This document shows, piece by piece, positions 43,701-52,800 of a stretch of 64,000 nucleotides of DNA. A model generated the notes under the pieces. That model had not been told where the DNA came from and made no database searches. It saw only the letters and a list, made by a program, of their open reading frames with translations. Within the stretch, counting starts at the first letter, position 1; the number at the start of each line of letters is the position of its first letter. A program made the position numbers and the translations under genes. The stretch is from NCBI RefSeq assembly GCF_004919105.1, contig NZ_STGK01000010.1:62001-126000 (forward strand), given 5' to 3'. The DNA comes from Nocardioides sp. GY 10113. GTDB taxonomy: Bacteria; Actinomycetota; Actinomycetes; Propionibacteriales; Nocardioidaceae.

Positions 43701-44117
43701 CCGGGAGACGGCCCAGCGGCGACTGCGCCGCAGCTCGCCCTCCTCGCCGTCCAGACCGTGACCCAGGTGGGTGGCGAGGGTGACGCACCACGGCTCGTCC
43801 AGGTGCTCGTCGATGGTCTCCAGCAGCGGCCAGACCAGGCGGTCGGGGTGCCAGGGGTCATCGGCGTCGCGGCCGAGCAACAGCCCGACCAGCGTGGCCG
43901 GCTGGAGGAACCGCACCCCGGCGCAGATCCCGTCGCCCCCGCGCGGGCCGACGCCGAGCCGGTGCGAGAGCCGCTGGGTGAGCCAGCGCTCCACGCCGCG
44001 CGCCGGAACGACGACGACCTCCTCGGCGAACGGGTCAGGCAGCGGGGTCGCGAGCAGGGTGCCCAGGTCGTCGGCGAGCCGGTCGGTACGCCAGGCGCGG
44101 TGCAGGTGGAGGGCCAT
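40710..44117 (-). CDS. recC: Exodeoxyribonuclease V gamma subunit RecC
   Basis: A 1135-residue subunit that recognises Chi-like sequences and splits the strands in the RecBCD complex. The N-terminus MALHLHRAWRTDRLADDLGT and the internal SLFGHTRLPATEIELLGALA and VVCLVGLDDGVFPRHPTVDG are typical of RecC. The helicase-like motifs are degenerate, as expected, and no nuclease motif is seen. The Chi site for this organism cannot be told from this sequence. First gene of the unit; the ATG at 44117 is used. The 47-bp gap to the next minus-strand gene contains no clear signal. Confidence 0.94.
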   Translation of the reverse strand: MALHLHRAWRTDRLADDLGTLLATPLPDPFAEEVVVVPARGVERWLTQRLSHRLGVGPRGGDGICAGVRFLQPATLVGLLLGRDADDPWHPDRLVWPLLETIDEHLDEPWCVTLATHLGHGLDGEEGELRRSRRWAVSRRLAGLFASYAVQRPRLVADWREGRDTDGIGGALPPDLRWQAELWRRLLERMGGEAPDQRHRRVCDRLRGGGDTGAPDGLELPGRLSLFGHTRLPATEIELLGALAEHRDVHLWLAQPSAALWDAVAGAARATGGSRADDATAGLVAHPLLASLGRDSRELAQALTAPGPTTVDTPVAAEAPLPPTLLGWLQSDLRANRAPSAEEVAARVLAPGDRSVQVHACHGAARQVDVLREVLVGLLADDPTLEPRDIVVMCPDIETYAPLISAGFGLAEIVGDGVAVHPAHGLRVRLADRSAASTNPLLAVAVTLVELAGGRVTASDVVDLLARDPVRRRFDLTDDELARIARWVADAGVRWGLDGPHRAAFRMEGFTQNTWRAGLDRLLLGVAMGGDEHRHLGRGLPVDDIGSGEIDLVGRLAEAVDRLADCLDGLGRATRAGEWFSTLAEGVRGLCDVDVDDAWQLPQFERELARARAGADASGQGADVPLRLADVRALLAARLAGRPTRANFRSGTLTVCTMVPMRSVPHRVVCLVGLDDGVFPRHPTVDGDDVLARDPQVGERDPRSEDRQLLLDAILAAQERLVITYAGAGEHTGQERPPSVPLGEVLDALDRTATPATGAASGAASVREEILVRHPLQPYDPRNHAAGALVADRPFSFDRATLGGARAAVGPRRPEAPFLADPLPAVPSGDLTLSELKEFLVKPVRTFLRRRLVVATPFEPDDIADAIPISLNGLEVWQIGDRLLREVLAAEDPAATAQAVMLAEQLRGTLPPAGLGQRALGNVVEECQQLFAATAALRQGAPRSLDVDVDLGDGRRLTGTVPRVYGNQVVTLSYSRLKPKQRLEAWVDVLALSAAYPDENWTAHAVARERSGPKRALTGPLDHRATEWLRGLVALHDEGMTRPLPLPVGTAATWAEAHQRTLWGDPVDVRAAARKVWVTDPHNAYGIEGEDAEPAHRLAFGAGAGLDTLLDLGLADVAWRLWEPLLAGAEKVGPL

Positions 44118-44164
44118 CGTGGTCCGAGGCTAGTGGCAGGGCCCGACCGAACCGCGGAGCCGGG

Positions 44165-44686
44165 TCAGTCGTCCGCGTCGTCGCGCCGGTGCAGCCGCGG
44201 GTGGTGCTCCTGCCAGTCGTCGTCGGCGTCGTCGATCTCGCCCTGCAGCGCGGCGACCGCCTCGGGCTTCCCGTGGAACCGGCCGTAGGAGTAGACCACC
44301 AGCGCCAGGGCGATCGCGCTGGAGGCGAGCATGGTGACGCCGGTCCAGTCCCCGCCGAGGAGCCACATCGACGCCTCCAACGGCCACCACGAGGGCGCCG
44401 GAGGCTCGATGATCCAGAGCACGCCGAAGGCCCCGATGGCCAGCGCGCCGAGCGTGGAGAGCACGATCCGCGGCCAGGTCTCCACGCTCTCGGCGGCGCC
44501 GCGCAGCGCCCGCAGCCGCACCGGATCCACCCACCGCTCGGCCCACGTGTACTGCCGGGAGAGCAGCGCCAGGCCGGCGAAGGTGAGCAACAGACCCGGG
44601 CCGGGAAGGAAGAGCGCCGCGATCCCGGCGACCAGGACGACCCATCCCAGCCCCTCCAGCAGGAGTCGCTTGGCCGCGTCGCTCAT
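44165..44686 (-). CDS. PGPGW-type membrane protein (TIGR02611-like)
   Basis: A 173-residue membrane protein. The N-terminal pair of helices carries the family string GIAALFLPGPGLLLTFAGLA near residue 20, followed by a short loop and another two hydrophobic segments (about 68-92 and 105-135). The C-terminal tail from about 145 is rich in Asp, Glu and His and should be cytoplasmic. The family has no known function. The ATG is at 44686. It follows the NTF2-like gene (44730-45224) on the same strand with 43 bp between. Confidence 0.8.
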   Translation of the reverse strand: MSDAAKRLLLEGLGWVVLVAGIAALFLPGPGLLLTFAGLALLSRQYTWAERWVDPVRLRALRGAAESVETWPRIVLSTLGALAIGAFGVLWIIEPPAPSWWPLEASMWLLGGDWTGVTMLASSAIALALVVYSYGRFHGKPEAVAALQGEIDDADDDWQEHHPRLHRRDDADD

Positions 44687-44729
44687 GGCACGAGCCTCCC
44701 AGAACGGGGCAACCTCATCCGCCGAGCCC

Positions 44730-45224
44730 TCATCCGCCGAACCGCTCGAGGTAGCCGACCACCTCGTCGTCCGCGCGCCCGTGCTCGACCGCGATCCGGG
44801 CCCAGCGCAGCGCCATCGCGTGGAAGCGCAGCGGGTTGTAGACGTCCTCCTCGCGGGAGAACAGCCCGTCGCCGGCGTACGTCATGATCGTGATGTTCGG
44901 CTCCTCCAGGAGCGTGCCGTCGCCCGGGTCCGGCATCGGGTTGCGGACCTCGCAGACCAGGCGCGCCGCATCGGCGTCCACCACCTGCCAGCTCAGCGGG
45001 AAGCCGGTCATCAGCCGCCCGGGGTACGCCGTCATCGTCCGGACCGCCCAGTCCCGGATCTCCGACCGCCCACGGAACGTGCCCATGCCGTGCTCGACGT
45101 AGACGGCGTCGGGGGTGAACAGGTCGGCGTACCCGTCCCACTCGCCGGCGTCGCGCATCTCCTCGACGCGCACGTGGAACGCAGCGTAGGCCTCGCTGAT
45201 CTCGTCGGCGCTGAAGCGACTCAC
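44730..45224 (-). CDS. NTF2-like / SnoaL-fold protein
   Basis: A 164-residue alpha+beta barrel protein of the nuclear transport factor 2-like type. Typical elements are EWDGYADLFTPDAVYVEHGM near residue 28 with the conserved TF-AVY pattern, GRSEIRDWAVRTM, and a beta-rich second half with NITIMTYAGDGLFSREEDVY. The family includes isomerases, dehydratases and polyketide cyclases; no catalytic assignment is possible. The GTG at 45224 is chosen because the conserved helix starts immediately; the longer frame upstream enters the divergent promoter region of the cyclase gene. Confidence 0.82.
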   Translation of the reverse strand: MSRFSADEISEAYAAFHVRVEEMRDAGEWDGYADLFTPDAVYVEHGMGTFRGRSEIRDWAVRTMTAYPGRLMTGFPLSWQVVDADAARLVCEVRNPMPDPGDGTLLEEPNITIMTYAGDGLFSREEDVYNPLRFHAMALRWARIAVEHGRADDEVVGYLERFGG

Positions 45225-45310
45225 CCGGGCATCCAAACAGACCGGCCCGCTCCGCGGCCCCGGTCTGCAACTAACGGTGGCCGGAAACACGCAGCCACTA
45301 CCCTCCGGTC

Positions 45311-46885
45311 ATGGCCCGTTCGACGAACCGCCGTCGTCGGGCGCCCTTCGGAGCCCGGGTGCTCGGCGCCCGCGACCAGGGCCCGCGGCAGCTGCGCCTG
45401 CGGGTCCAGCTGCTGCTGACCGGTCTGCTGCTGGTGACCAACGTCTTCGGCGCGCTCGTCGTCTTCGTCGTCAACATGTGGGCGATCCCGTCCCCCGACC
45501 CGACGCGGGAGATGGTGATCGCGCTCGCGATCGCGGTGCCGGCCTACGTCCTGCTGGGCGTGGTGGTCGGCGTGCTGGCCGGGACCGCGGGCGCGTTCCG
45601 CGCGCTCCGCTGGGCGACCCAGCCCGGCGTCGACCCGAGCCCCGCCGTGCGGGCCCGGGCCCTGCGCGTGCCGCTGTGGCTGACGCTGATCCAGTTCGCG
45701 ATCTGGGCGGCGGGGACGGTGCTGTTCACGGTGCTCGCGAGCGTGATCCAGCCGTCGCGCGCGCTCGGCACCGGCTTGACGGTGGGGATCGGGGCGATCG
45801 TGGTCTCCGGCGTCGCCTACCTGGTCACGGAGTTCTCGCTGCGCCCGATCGCCGCACGCGCGCTCTCCGACCGCCGGGTGACCGGCCGCCTGCGCGGCGT
45901 CGGCGTCGGGCCGCGGATGATGCTGTTCTGGGTGACCGGGAGCGCCGCCCCCGTGACCGGCCTGCTGATCGCCGCCGTGCTCGCGTTGACCCGCGACGAG
46001 GCGACCCTGGACCAGCTCGCCATCGTCACCATCGTGCTGTGCACGATCGCGCTGCTCACCGGCGCGCTGATCACCACGCTCAACACCCGCGCGGTGGTCG
46101 CCCCGATCCTGTCGGTGCGCGACGCGCTGCAGGAGGTCGAGAAGGGAGACCTCGACGTCGACGTCCCGGTGTACGACGGCACCGAGCTCGGCCAGCTGCA
46201 GAGCGGCTTCAACGCGATGGCCGCCGGACTGCGCGAGCGCGAGCGGATCCGCGACCTGTTCGGCCGCCACGTCGGGCACGAGGTGGCCGCGGCGGCCGCG
46301 GCGGTGCGCACGGGCGAGATCCCGCTGGGCGGCGAGACGCTGACCGCCTCGGTGCTCTTCGTGGACCTGGTGGGATCGACCACCTACGCGACCACGCACT
46401 CACCCGCCGAGGTGGTGGCGATGCTGAACCGCTTCTTCGGGGTGGTCGTCGACGAGGTGACGGCGCGCCACGGGCTGGTCAACAAGTTCCTCGGCGACGC
46501 CGTGCTCGCCGTCTTCGGCGCGCCGGTCGAGGCGGCCGACCACGCGGCCCTCGCGCTGGCCTGCGGGCGGCGGATGGCGGAGCGCCTGGCCGCGGAGGTG
46601 CCGGAGGTGGGGTTCGGGATCGGCATCGCCACGGGGCCGGTGGTGGCCGGCAACGTCGGCCACGAGCAGCGCTTCGAGTACACGGTGATCGGCGACGCGG
46701 TGAACTCCGCCTCCCGCCTCACCGACCTGGCCAAGGAGACCCCGGGCCGGGTCCTGGCCGCCCTGGACTCGGTCGCCTCGGCCGCCGAGCGCGCCGAAGG
46801 CGAGGCCGGGCACTGGGTCGCCGACGGGGAGCGCCTGCTGCGCGGGCGCACCGAGCCGACGCCGGTGGCCGTCCCGACGCGCTGA
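45311..46885 (+). CDS. Membrane adenylate cyclase with HAMP domain
   Basis: A 524-residue protein like mycobacterial Rv1318c-Rv1320c and Rv3645. Six transmembrane helices (about 30-255) are followed by a HAMP linker (about 255-315, with GDLDVDVPVYDGTELGQLQS) and a class III cyclase domain (about 330-500). Both metal aspartates are visible (SVLFVDLVGSTTYA and NKFLGDAVLAVFGAP), and the Lys in NKFLGD and Asp in VIGDAVNSASRL favour ATP over GTP. It should make cAMP in response to a membrane signal. The ATG at 45311 has no clear ribosome-binding site. Its stop lies only 3 bp from the stop of the giant surface-protein gene on the other strand. Confidence 0.93.
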   Translation: MARSTNRRRRAPFGARVLGARDQGPRQLRLRVQLLLTGLLLVTNVFGALVVFVVNMWAIPSPDPTREMVIALAIAVPAYVLLGVVVGVLAGTAGAFRALRWATQPGVDPSPAVRARALRVPLWLTLIQFAIWAAGTVLFTVLASVIQPSRALGTGLTVGIGAIVVSGVAYLVTEFSLRPIAARALSDRRVTGRLRGVGVGPRMMLFWVTGSAAPVTGLLIAAVLALTRDEATLDQLAIVTIVLCTIALLTGALITTLNTRAVVAPILSVRDALQEVEKGDLDVDVPVYDGTELGQLQSGFNAMAAGLRERERIRDLFGRHVGHEVAAAAAAVRTGEIPLGGETLTASVLFVDLVGSTTYATTHSPAEVVAMLNRFFGVVVDEVTARHGLVNKFLGDAVLAVFGAPVEAADHAALALACGRRMAERLAAEVPEVGFGIGIATGPVVAGNVGHEQRFEYTVIGDAVNSASRLTDLAKETPGRVLAALDSVASAAERAEGEAGHWVADGERLLRGRTEPTPVAVPTR

Positions 46886-46888
46886 CCG

Positions 46889-49800
46889 TCAGGCCCGGCG
46901 CCTACCGCCGTACACCGCGACGCCGCCGGCGACCAGGAGCAGCAGCCCGAGGCCGAGCAGCCCCCGACCGAACCCCGCGCCGGTGCCCGGCAGGATCGAA
47001 CCACCGCCGCCGGGCGGGTTCTCCTCGTTCGTGCCGCCGACCTCGGGCGGGACGAACTTGTTGGTGACCTCGATGCTGGCCTCGATCGCCCCCTCCTCGC
47101 TGCCGCTCAGGTCGAAGGTCACCGAGTCACCGTCGCCCCGGACGGTCTCCCCGTCCACGGTCGCCACGATCGAGGTCTCCGCGGCGCCGTTGGCGTCGGA
47201 CTCCGTCAGCGTGCACCGGGAGACGGCGGCGAGCAGGTCGTAGCTCGCCCGGTAGTCGTTGGCCGTGCGCAGGATCCGGTCGGCGCCGCCGGGGATGTCG
47301 TAGGCCACCTGCTCGCCGTCGGCCAGGCGGGTGCACTCCAGCGTCACCGTGAACGGACCCTTCGCCCCGGCCACGGTGAGGTCGCCGATGACCGTCTTCT
47401 CGACCTCCAGCTGAGTCACGTCGAAGGTGTTGGTCGCCGTCATCGAGACCTGGGTCAGCGCGTCCGGATCGTCGGCCTCCGGGATGGTCACCACGCCGTC
47501 ATCGGGGTCGAGCGCCACGGCGTCCGCGCCGGCCGTCCCGGTCTCCTCGACGACGCACTCCGTGCCGGTCGGGTAGGGGCCGAGCGTGATGCTGTCGCCG
47601 GCCAGCAGCTCGACGTCGCCGCCGAACGGCGTCTGGTCCTGGTAGGTGCAGACCACGTGGAAGACGAAGGTGCCGTCGCCGTACAGGGCGGCGCCAGCGC
47701 CGTCGATCTCCTTCGCCAGGGTGAAGGAGCCGGCGTCGTAGGCGTTGGTGACCTCGACCTCCGCCGGCGTCTCGCCGGGGGTCACGGTCGCGCTGCCGTC
47801 GCCGTTGTCGACCAGGTTGTCGCCGGTGAACATCAGGCCGTTGGCGGCGTCCGCGTCGGTCTCGGTCAGGGTGCAGGTCGCGCCGACGGGGATCCGGTCC
47901 TCCGGGGCGATCCACGTCTCCTCCGGCCCGATCTGGAAGGTGACCTCGGTGGTCCCGTCGTCATCGAGGACGACGTCGTCGCCGGTCGCGGTGACGCAGG
48001 ACAGCGTGAACGTGAACGGCCCGAAGTCGACGTCGGTGGCGTCGGTGTCGACGCGCTTGGTCACCGAGAGCCCGGTGAACTGGTAGTCGTTGGTGATCGT
48101 CACGATCTGCGCGCCCGGGACGTCCTGGTCCTCGACCGGGATCGTGTCGTCGGTCGGCTCGGTCACGTCGACGGTCGTCGGCGTGCCGGACCGGGACGTC
48201 TCGCTGAAGTCACCGACGTCGCCCTGCTCCTCGAAGGTGCACTGGGTGCCCTGCTCGCTGACCGGGATGCCGTCGACGCGCGCGGAGAAACCGTTGCCGG
48301 CGTTCAGCTCCAGCACCTCCGCGTCGCCGAGGTCGAGCTCCCCGCCGTCGGGGTCGCCGACCACGCAGGTCAGGTCCACCAGGAACTCGTCGGGTGCGTA
48401 CATCGACGCCGGACCGGTGATCTCCTTGTCCACCCGGACCGAGCCGGTGCGCAGGTGCACGCCGACCTTGCCCGGCGTGGTCTTCCGGTACTCCAGCTCG
48501 CGGGTCTGCCCGCTGTTGAGGTACTTGACGCCGAACTGGTTCCAGGCGAACTCGTCGGCCGCCGGGACCACCCGGGAGGCGCCCTCGGGCCACGCGCCAC
48601 CGGGCGCGGTCTGCAGCACGTTGAGCGTCGAGAAGGTGACGTCCACGGCCTGCCCGGCCTGCAGGCTGCCCGCGGTGGTGCCGGTGAAGTCGAGGGCGAT
48701 CCTCAGGCCGGTGACCTGCGTCCAGTCGGTGCCGCCGTCGGCGGCGACCCAGATCTCGCCCGACTGCTCGCAGACCGGCTGGCTGACGAGGTCGGACCAG
48801 GTGCCGACGCAGACGTTGGGGCTGGTGGTCACCTCGATGGTCTGCGCGGTGCCGGCGGGGGCGTCGACGACCAGGGAGTCGGCGACCAGCTGGGGGCGGT
48901 AGTCCGACTCACGGGCGGACCCCAGCAGGGTCAGGTCCCCGGGGATCGGCAGCTGGTCGAAGATCGTCATCTGGTCGATGCTCACGGTGCCGGAGTTGAC
49001 GCTGTGCAGCACCCAGTCGTCGGTGCCACCGACCTGGCTGTTCGCGGCGCAGGGCGACCGGTAGTACGCCTGCCCGCCGACCGTGAGGTTCGCGTTGCAG
49101 GGGCTGGCCAGGTCGGTCGGCCGGATGGCGCCCGGCAGCGATCCGATCACGCCCTTGGCGACGAACAGGTTCGGGCCGACGACCGTGCCGATGTCGTCGG
49201 TGGTGCCGCAGGTGGTGGGATCGTCGGCCCAGTCATCGGTGATCGGGCCGCCGTCCTCGGTGTTGGTGCACCGGTCCAGCTGCTCCTCGGTGCCGGCGAC
49301 CATCGTGTTGGTCGCCGTCTCGCCCTCCCCGAGCCCGGGCTGCAGCTCGAGCCAGACCCGGATCGTGAAGGTCTCGCCGGGGGCCATCACGTTGCCGTCG
49401 TCGGGCCAGGTGAAGACCACGGTCGAGCCGCTGGCGGTCACGGTGACGTCGGAGGAGAGCATCCCGCCGGGGTCGGCGGTGAACTCCGGCGCGGGGTCGC
49501 CGGTGTACACCAGCTCGGGCGGCAGGACGTCGGTGAGCTCGGTCAGCGTGAGGTAGCCGGTCCCGGTGTTCTCGATGGTCAGGTCGAACGGCACCGAATC
49601 GCCCGCGCTGGCCAGCCGGTCGCCGCCGTTGGTGAGCTTGTTGACCGCGAGCTCGTGCGTGCCCGGGGTCAGCTCGACGGTCGCGCCGGCGTCGTCGGGG
49701 TCGGAGTCCTTGCCGTCCGGACGGAAGCTCTGCGAGGTCTGGGTGTTGACGACGGTGGAGGGGAACTCCACCCCGCCGCCCGAGCGGTACTCGTCGCGCA

Positions 49801-52800
49801 GGTCGACGTCGAAACTGATCGAGCCGTTCCAGTTGGGGGCCGGCACGGTCGCGGAGAACGGCTGGCCGTCCTCGCGGGAGAAGGTGACCCGGATGCCCTG
49901 GACGTCGCCGTCCGCTACGGCGGGCAGGGTGCCGGGCGCCGGGCCGGGCGTCCCGTTGACCCACTGCGTCCCGTCGTACAGGTCGATCTGGACCTGGTCG
50001 GCGCCGTTGGGCATCACGACGCTGACGTTGTCGGCGAAGTCGAACGCGTCCCAGAACTCCGGCGAGCCCGCCTGGTCCTCGATCACCACCTGGGCGGGCG
50101 AGAGGGTGCTGCGCGGGTCGGTGCCCTGGTTGGCGCCGAGCGTGACGCGGATGGTGTCGTTGCCCGCGTCGTGCTGCGGCTCGGTGATCGTGGCCGGGTC
50201 GACGGACTTGGTCGCGGTGGTGTTGACGATGCCGCCGGTGAGCTGGGTGGTGGCGTCGTCGACGTCCCCGCTGACCTGGCCGGGCGCGGTGACCGGGTCG
50301 TAGGACTGGGCGAAGGCCCGGTTGGTCTGGTCGTAGGTCTCACCCGCCTCCAGGATCAGGTCCGTCCCGTCGCTGCGGTAGGTGGGCCGCAGCTGGGACT
50401 CGACGTCGATGGTGAGGTCGGTGTCCTGCGTGATGGATCCTCCGTCGGCCTCCGGGTCGGTGCCCTGGTAGGTGACGCTGATCCCGACCACGTCCTCGAG
50501 CTCGGCCGGACCCATCGCGTTGACCTCGGTCGCGGTGTGCTGGGTCGTGGAGTAGGTGCCCGTGGCCTCGTCGTAGCGCAGGAGCCAGACGGTGGTCGCG
50601 TCCAGGTCGACCTGCGAGGTGTCGCTCGCGCCGATGGTGATGCTGGTGGCGTTGAACCGCTCGAACGGGTTCGGGATCGACGGGTCGGTCAGGTAGTCGA
50701 CGCTGCCGTCGGTGACGAACGGGTCCGCCAGCGCCCCCTCGGGGGTGCCCTCGCTCTGGCAGCCGGCCAGCGTGGTGTCGGTGCAGGTCGCGGGGTCGGT
50801 CACCCGGACGTACGACGCCTTCGCGACCGACGCGTTGTGGGCGACGACGCTCCAGTCGACGTACGGGTAGTCGGCCGGGTCGGTGCCGGCCGGCGGGGTG
50901 TAGACGTCCTCGGTGGGGTCGACGCTCTTCTCCACCTCGACCGCGGGCGGCTGGTCGATGATCAGGATGGTGTCGTCGTCGGTGTCCGTGACGGTGCCGC
51001 CCCCGCTCTCGGTGCCGGTGACCCGGAAGGTGTTGTCGACGAGGCCCTCGTCGGCAGTGTTGTAGATCAGGTCGCCGGTGACGAAGGAGCCGTCCGACCG
51101 GCGGGTGTCGCGCAGCTCCCAGCCCAGGTTGAACGAGCGCCAGGTGGAGCCCGCGCCGACGCCGGAGCCGGGGTCGGGCGCGAACGGGTCGAAGGCGTCG
51201 CCGACCTGCTGGGCGGCCTCACGGGCGGCGGTGTCCTCGGCGGTCTCCTCCAGCGTGATCCGTACGCCGATGGTCGACTCCTGCTCGGCCGCGGTCAGCG
51301 CGTAGCCCTTGAAGCCGCGGTCGGCGGTCATCCAGGTGCCGCCCGGCGCCGGAACGGTGACCCACTGCGTGCCGTCGTACAGCTCGACGCTGGTGACGGT
51401 GTCGTACTTCAGCCACCAGCCGTTGGCGTAGGGGTCGTCGCTGGCGGCGATGGCGTCGACGGAGGTCAGGTTGAAGGCGTCGAAGACACTGTCGGCGATG
51501 TCACCGGTGGCAGGGTCGCTGGCCATGTCGGTCAGCACGACCGGGTCGAGCCCCTCGCCGACGCTCCAGTCGAGCCGCGAGCCGGCCTCCTGGTTGGACT
51601 GCGAGGCGACGTCGCGGTCCCAGGTCTTCTCGACGTCGACCGCACCGGGACCGCCGCCGGGCGGGATGATCACCTCGCCGGTGTCGGTGCTCCCGTCGCC
51701 GTCGGTGAGCTCGTTGCCGCCGTCGGTCTCGCCCTCGATCTCGGCGGTGGCGCTGTTGCTGTAGGTGATCGGGGTGTCCTCGGGCGGCGCGGGGCAGGTG
51801 GGGTCGCGCAGGTCGCCCCGGGCGGTGAACTCGATGTTCGGCGTGACGGTGGTGTTGGACGGGAACCCGTCGGCCGACTGGTTGGTGAAGGTGAACCGGA
51901 CGCCCTGGACGTCGTCGGCGCTCAGGCCGGCGGCGGAGAGTGCCGCGGTGACCTCGGCCTGGCTCATCTGGAAGACGGTGGCGGCGGTCTCCGGGCCGTA
52001 GGCCTGGATGGCCACCCAGCTCCCCGAGGCGTCCTGCACCTCGATCGTCAGCACGGTGTCGGCGGGCACCTGCGTGGGCGCGACCGCGGAGATGTTGAAC
52101 GCGTTCCAGAAGCCGTCGCAGGCGCCGTCCCAGGCGTCGGTGACCACGATCTCGTCGACGAACGCGCCGTCGCCGGTCGCGGTGGCGTTGGTCTCGAGCG
52201 ACGAGATGACCGTCTCGCCGGGGTAGACCGGGGTGCTCGGCCGCACGGTCTTGTCCAGCGTCACCTCGACCGAGGGGTTGACGATCTCCAGGTCGTCGGT
52301 GGCGTTCGCGTCGTCGGTGAGCCCGTTGCCGGCCTCGACGTCGACGTCGAGGTTGTTGGTCAGCGTCACCTCCGCGGCGCCGCCGGTGGCGTTCTCGGTG
52401 GTGTCGATGTCGAAGGAACCGCCACCGGTCTCGTTGGGCTGGATGTCACCGGTCCAGGTGATCTCGAAGCCGGTGATGTCGCCGGTCGGATCGGGCGGCG
52501 TCTCGCCCGGGCCGACGACCACGGTCTCCCCGCCGGGCTGGTAGACGATCGTCGCCTCGTCGGCGTCGGCCGGCCAGGTCAGCGGCCCGGTCCAGCCCCC
52601 GAAGGCCACGTCGGGCGGGGTGAAGAAGTCGACGTCGGCCAGGTGCAGCGAGGTGACCGGGGTGTCGCCGTTGGTACCGGTGATCGTGGCGGTCGAGGAC
52701 TGGCCGGCGGTGATCCGCTGCGGGGTGATGTTCTTCCCCGCCTCGACGGTGGGGATCAGCGGGTCGACGGTGTAGGAGGCGGTGCCGTCGTCGGTCTCGG

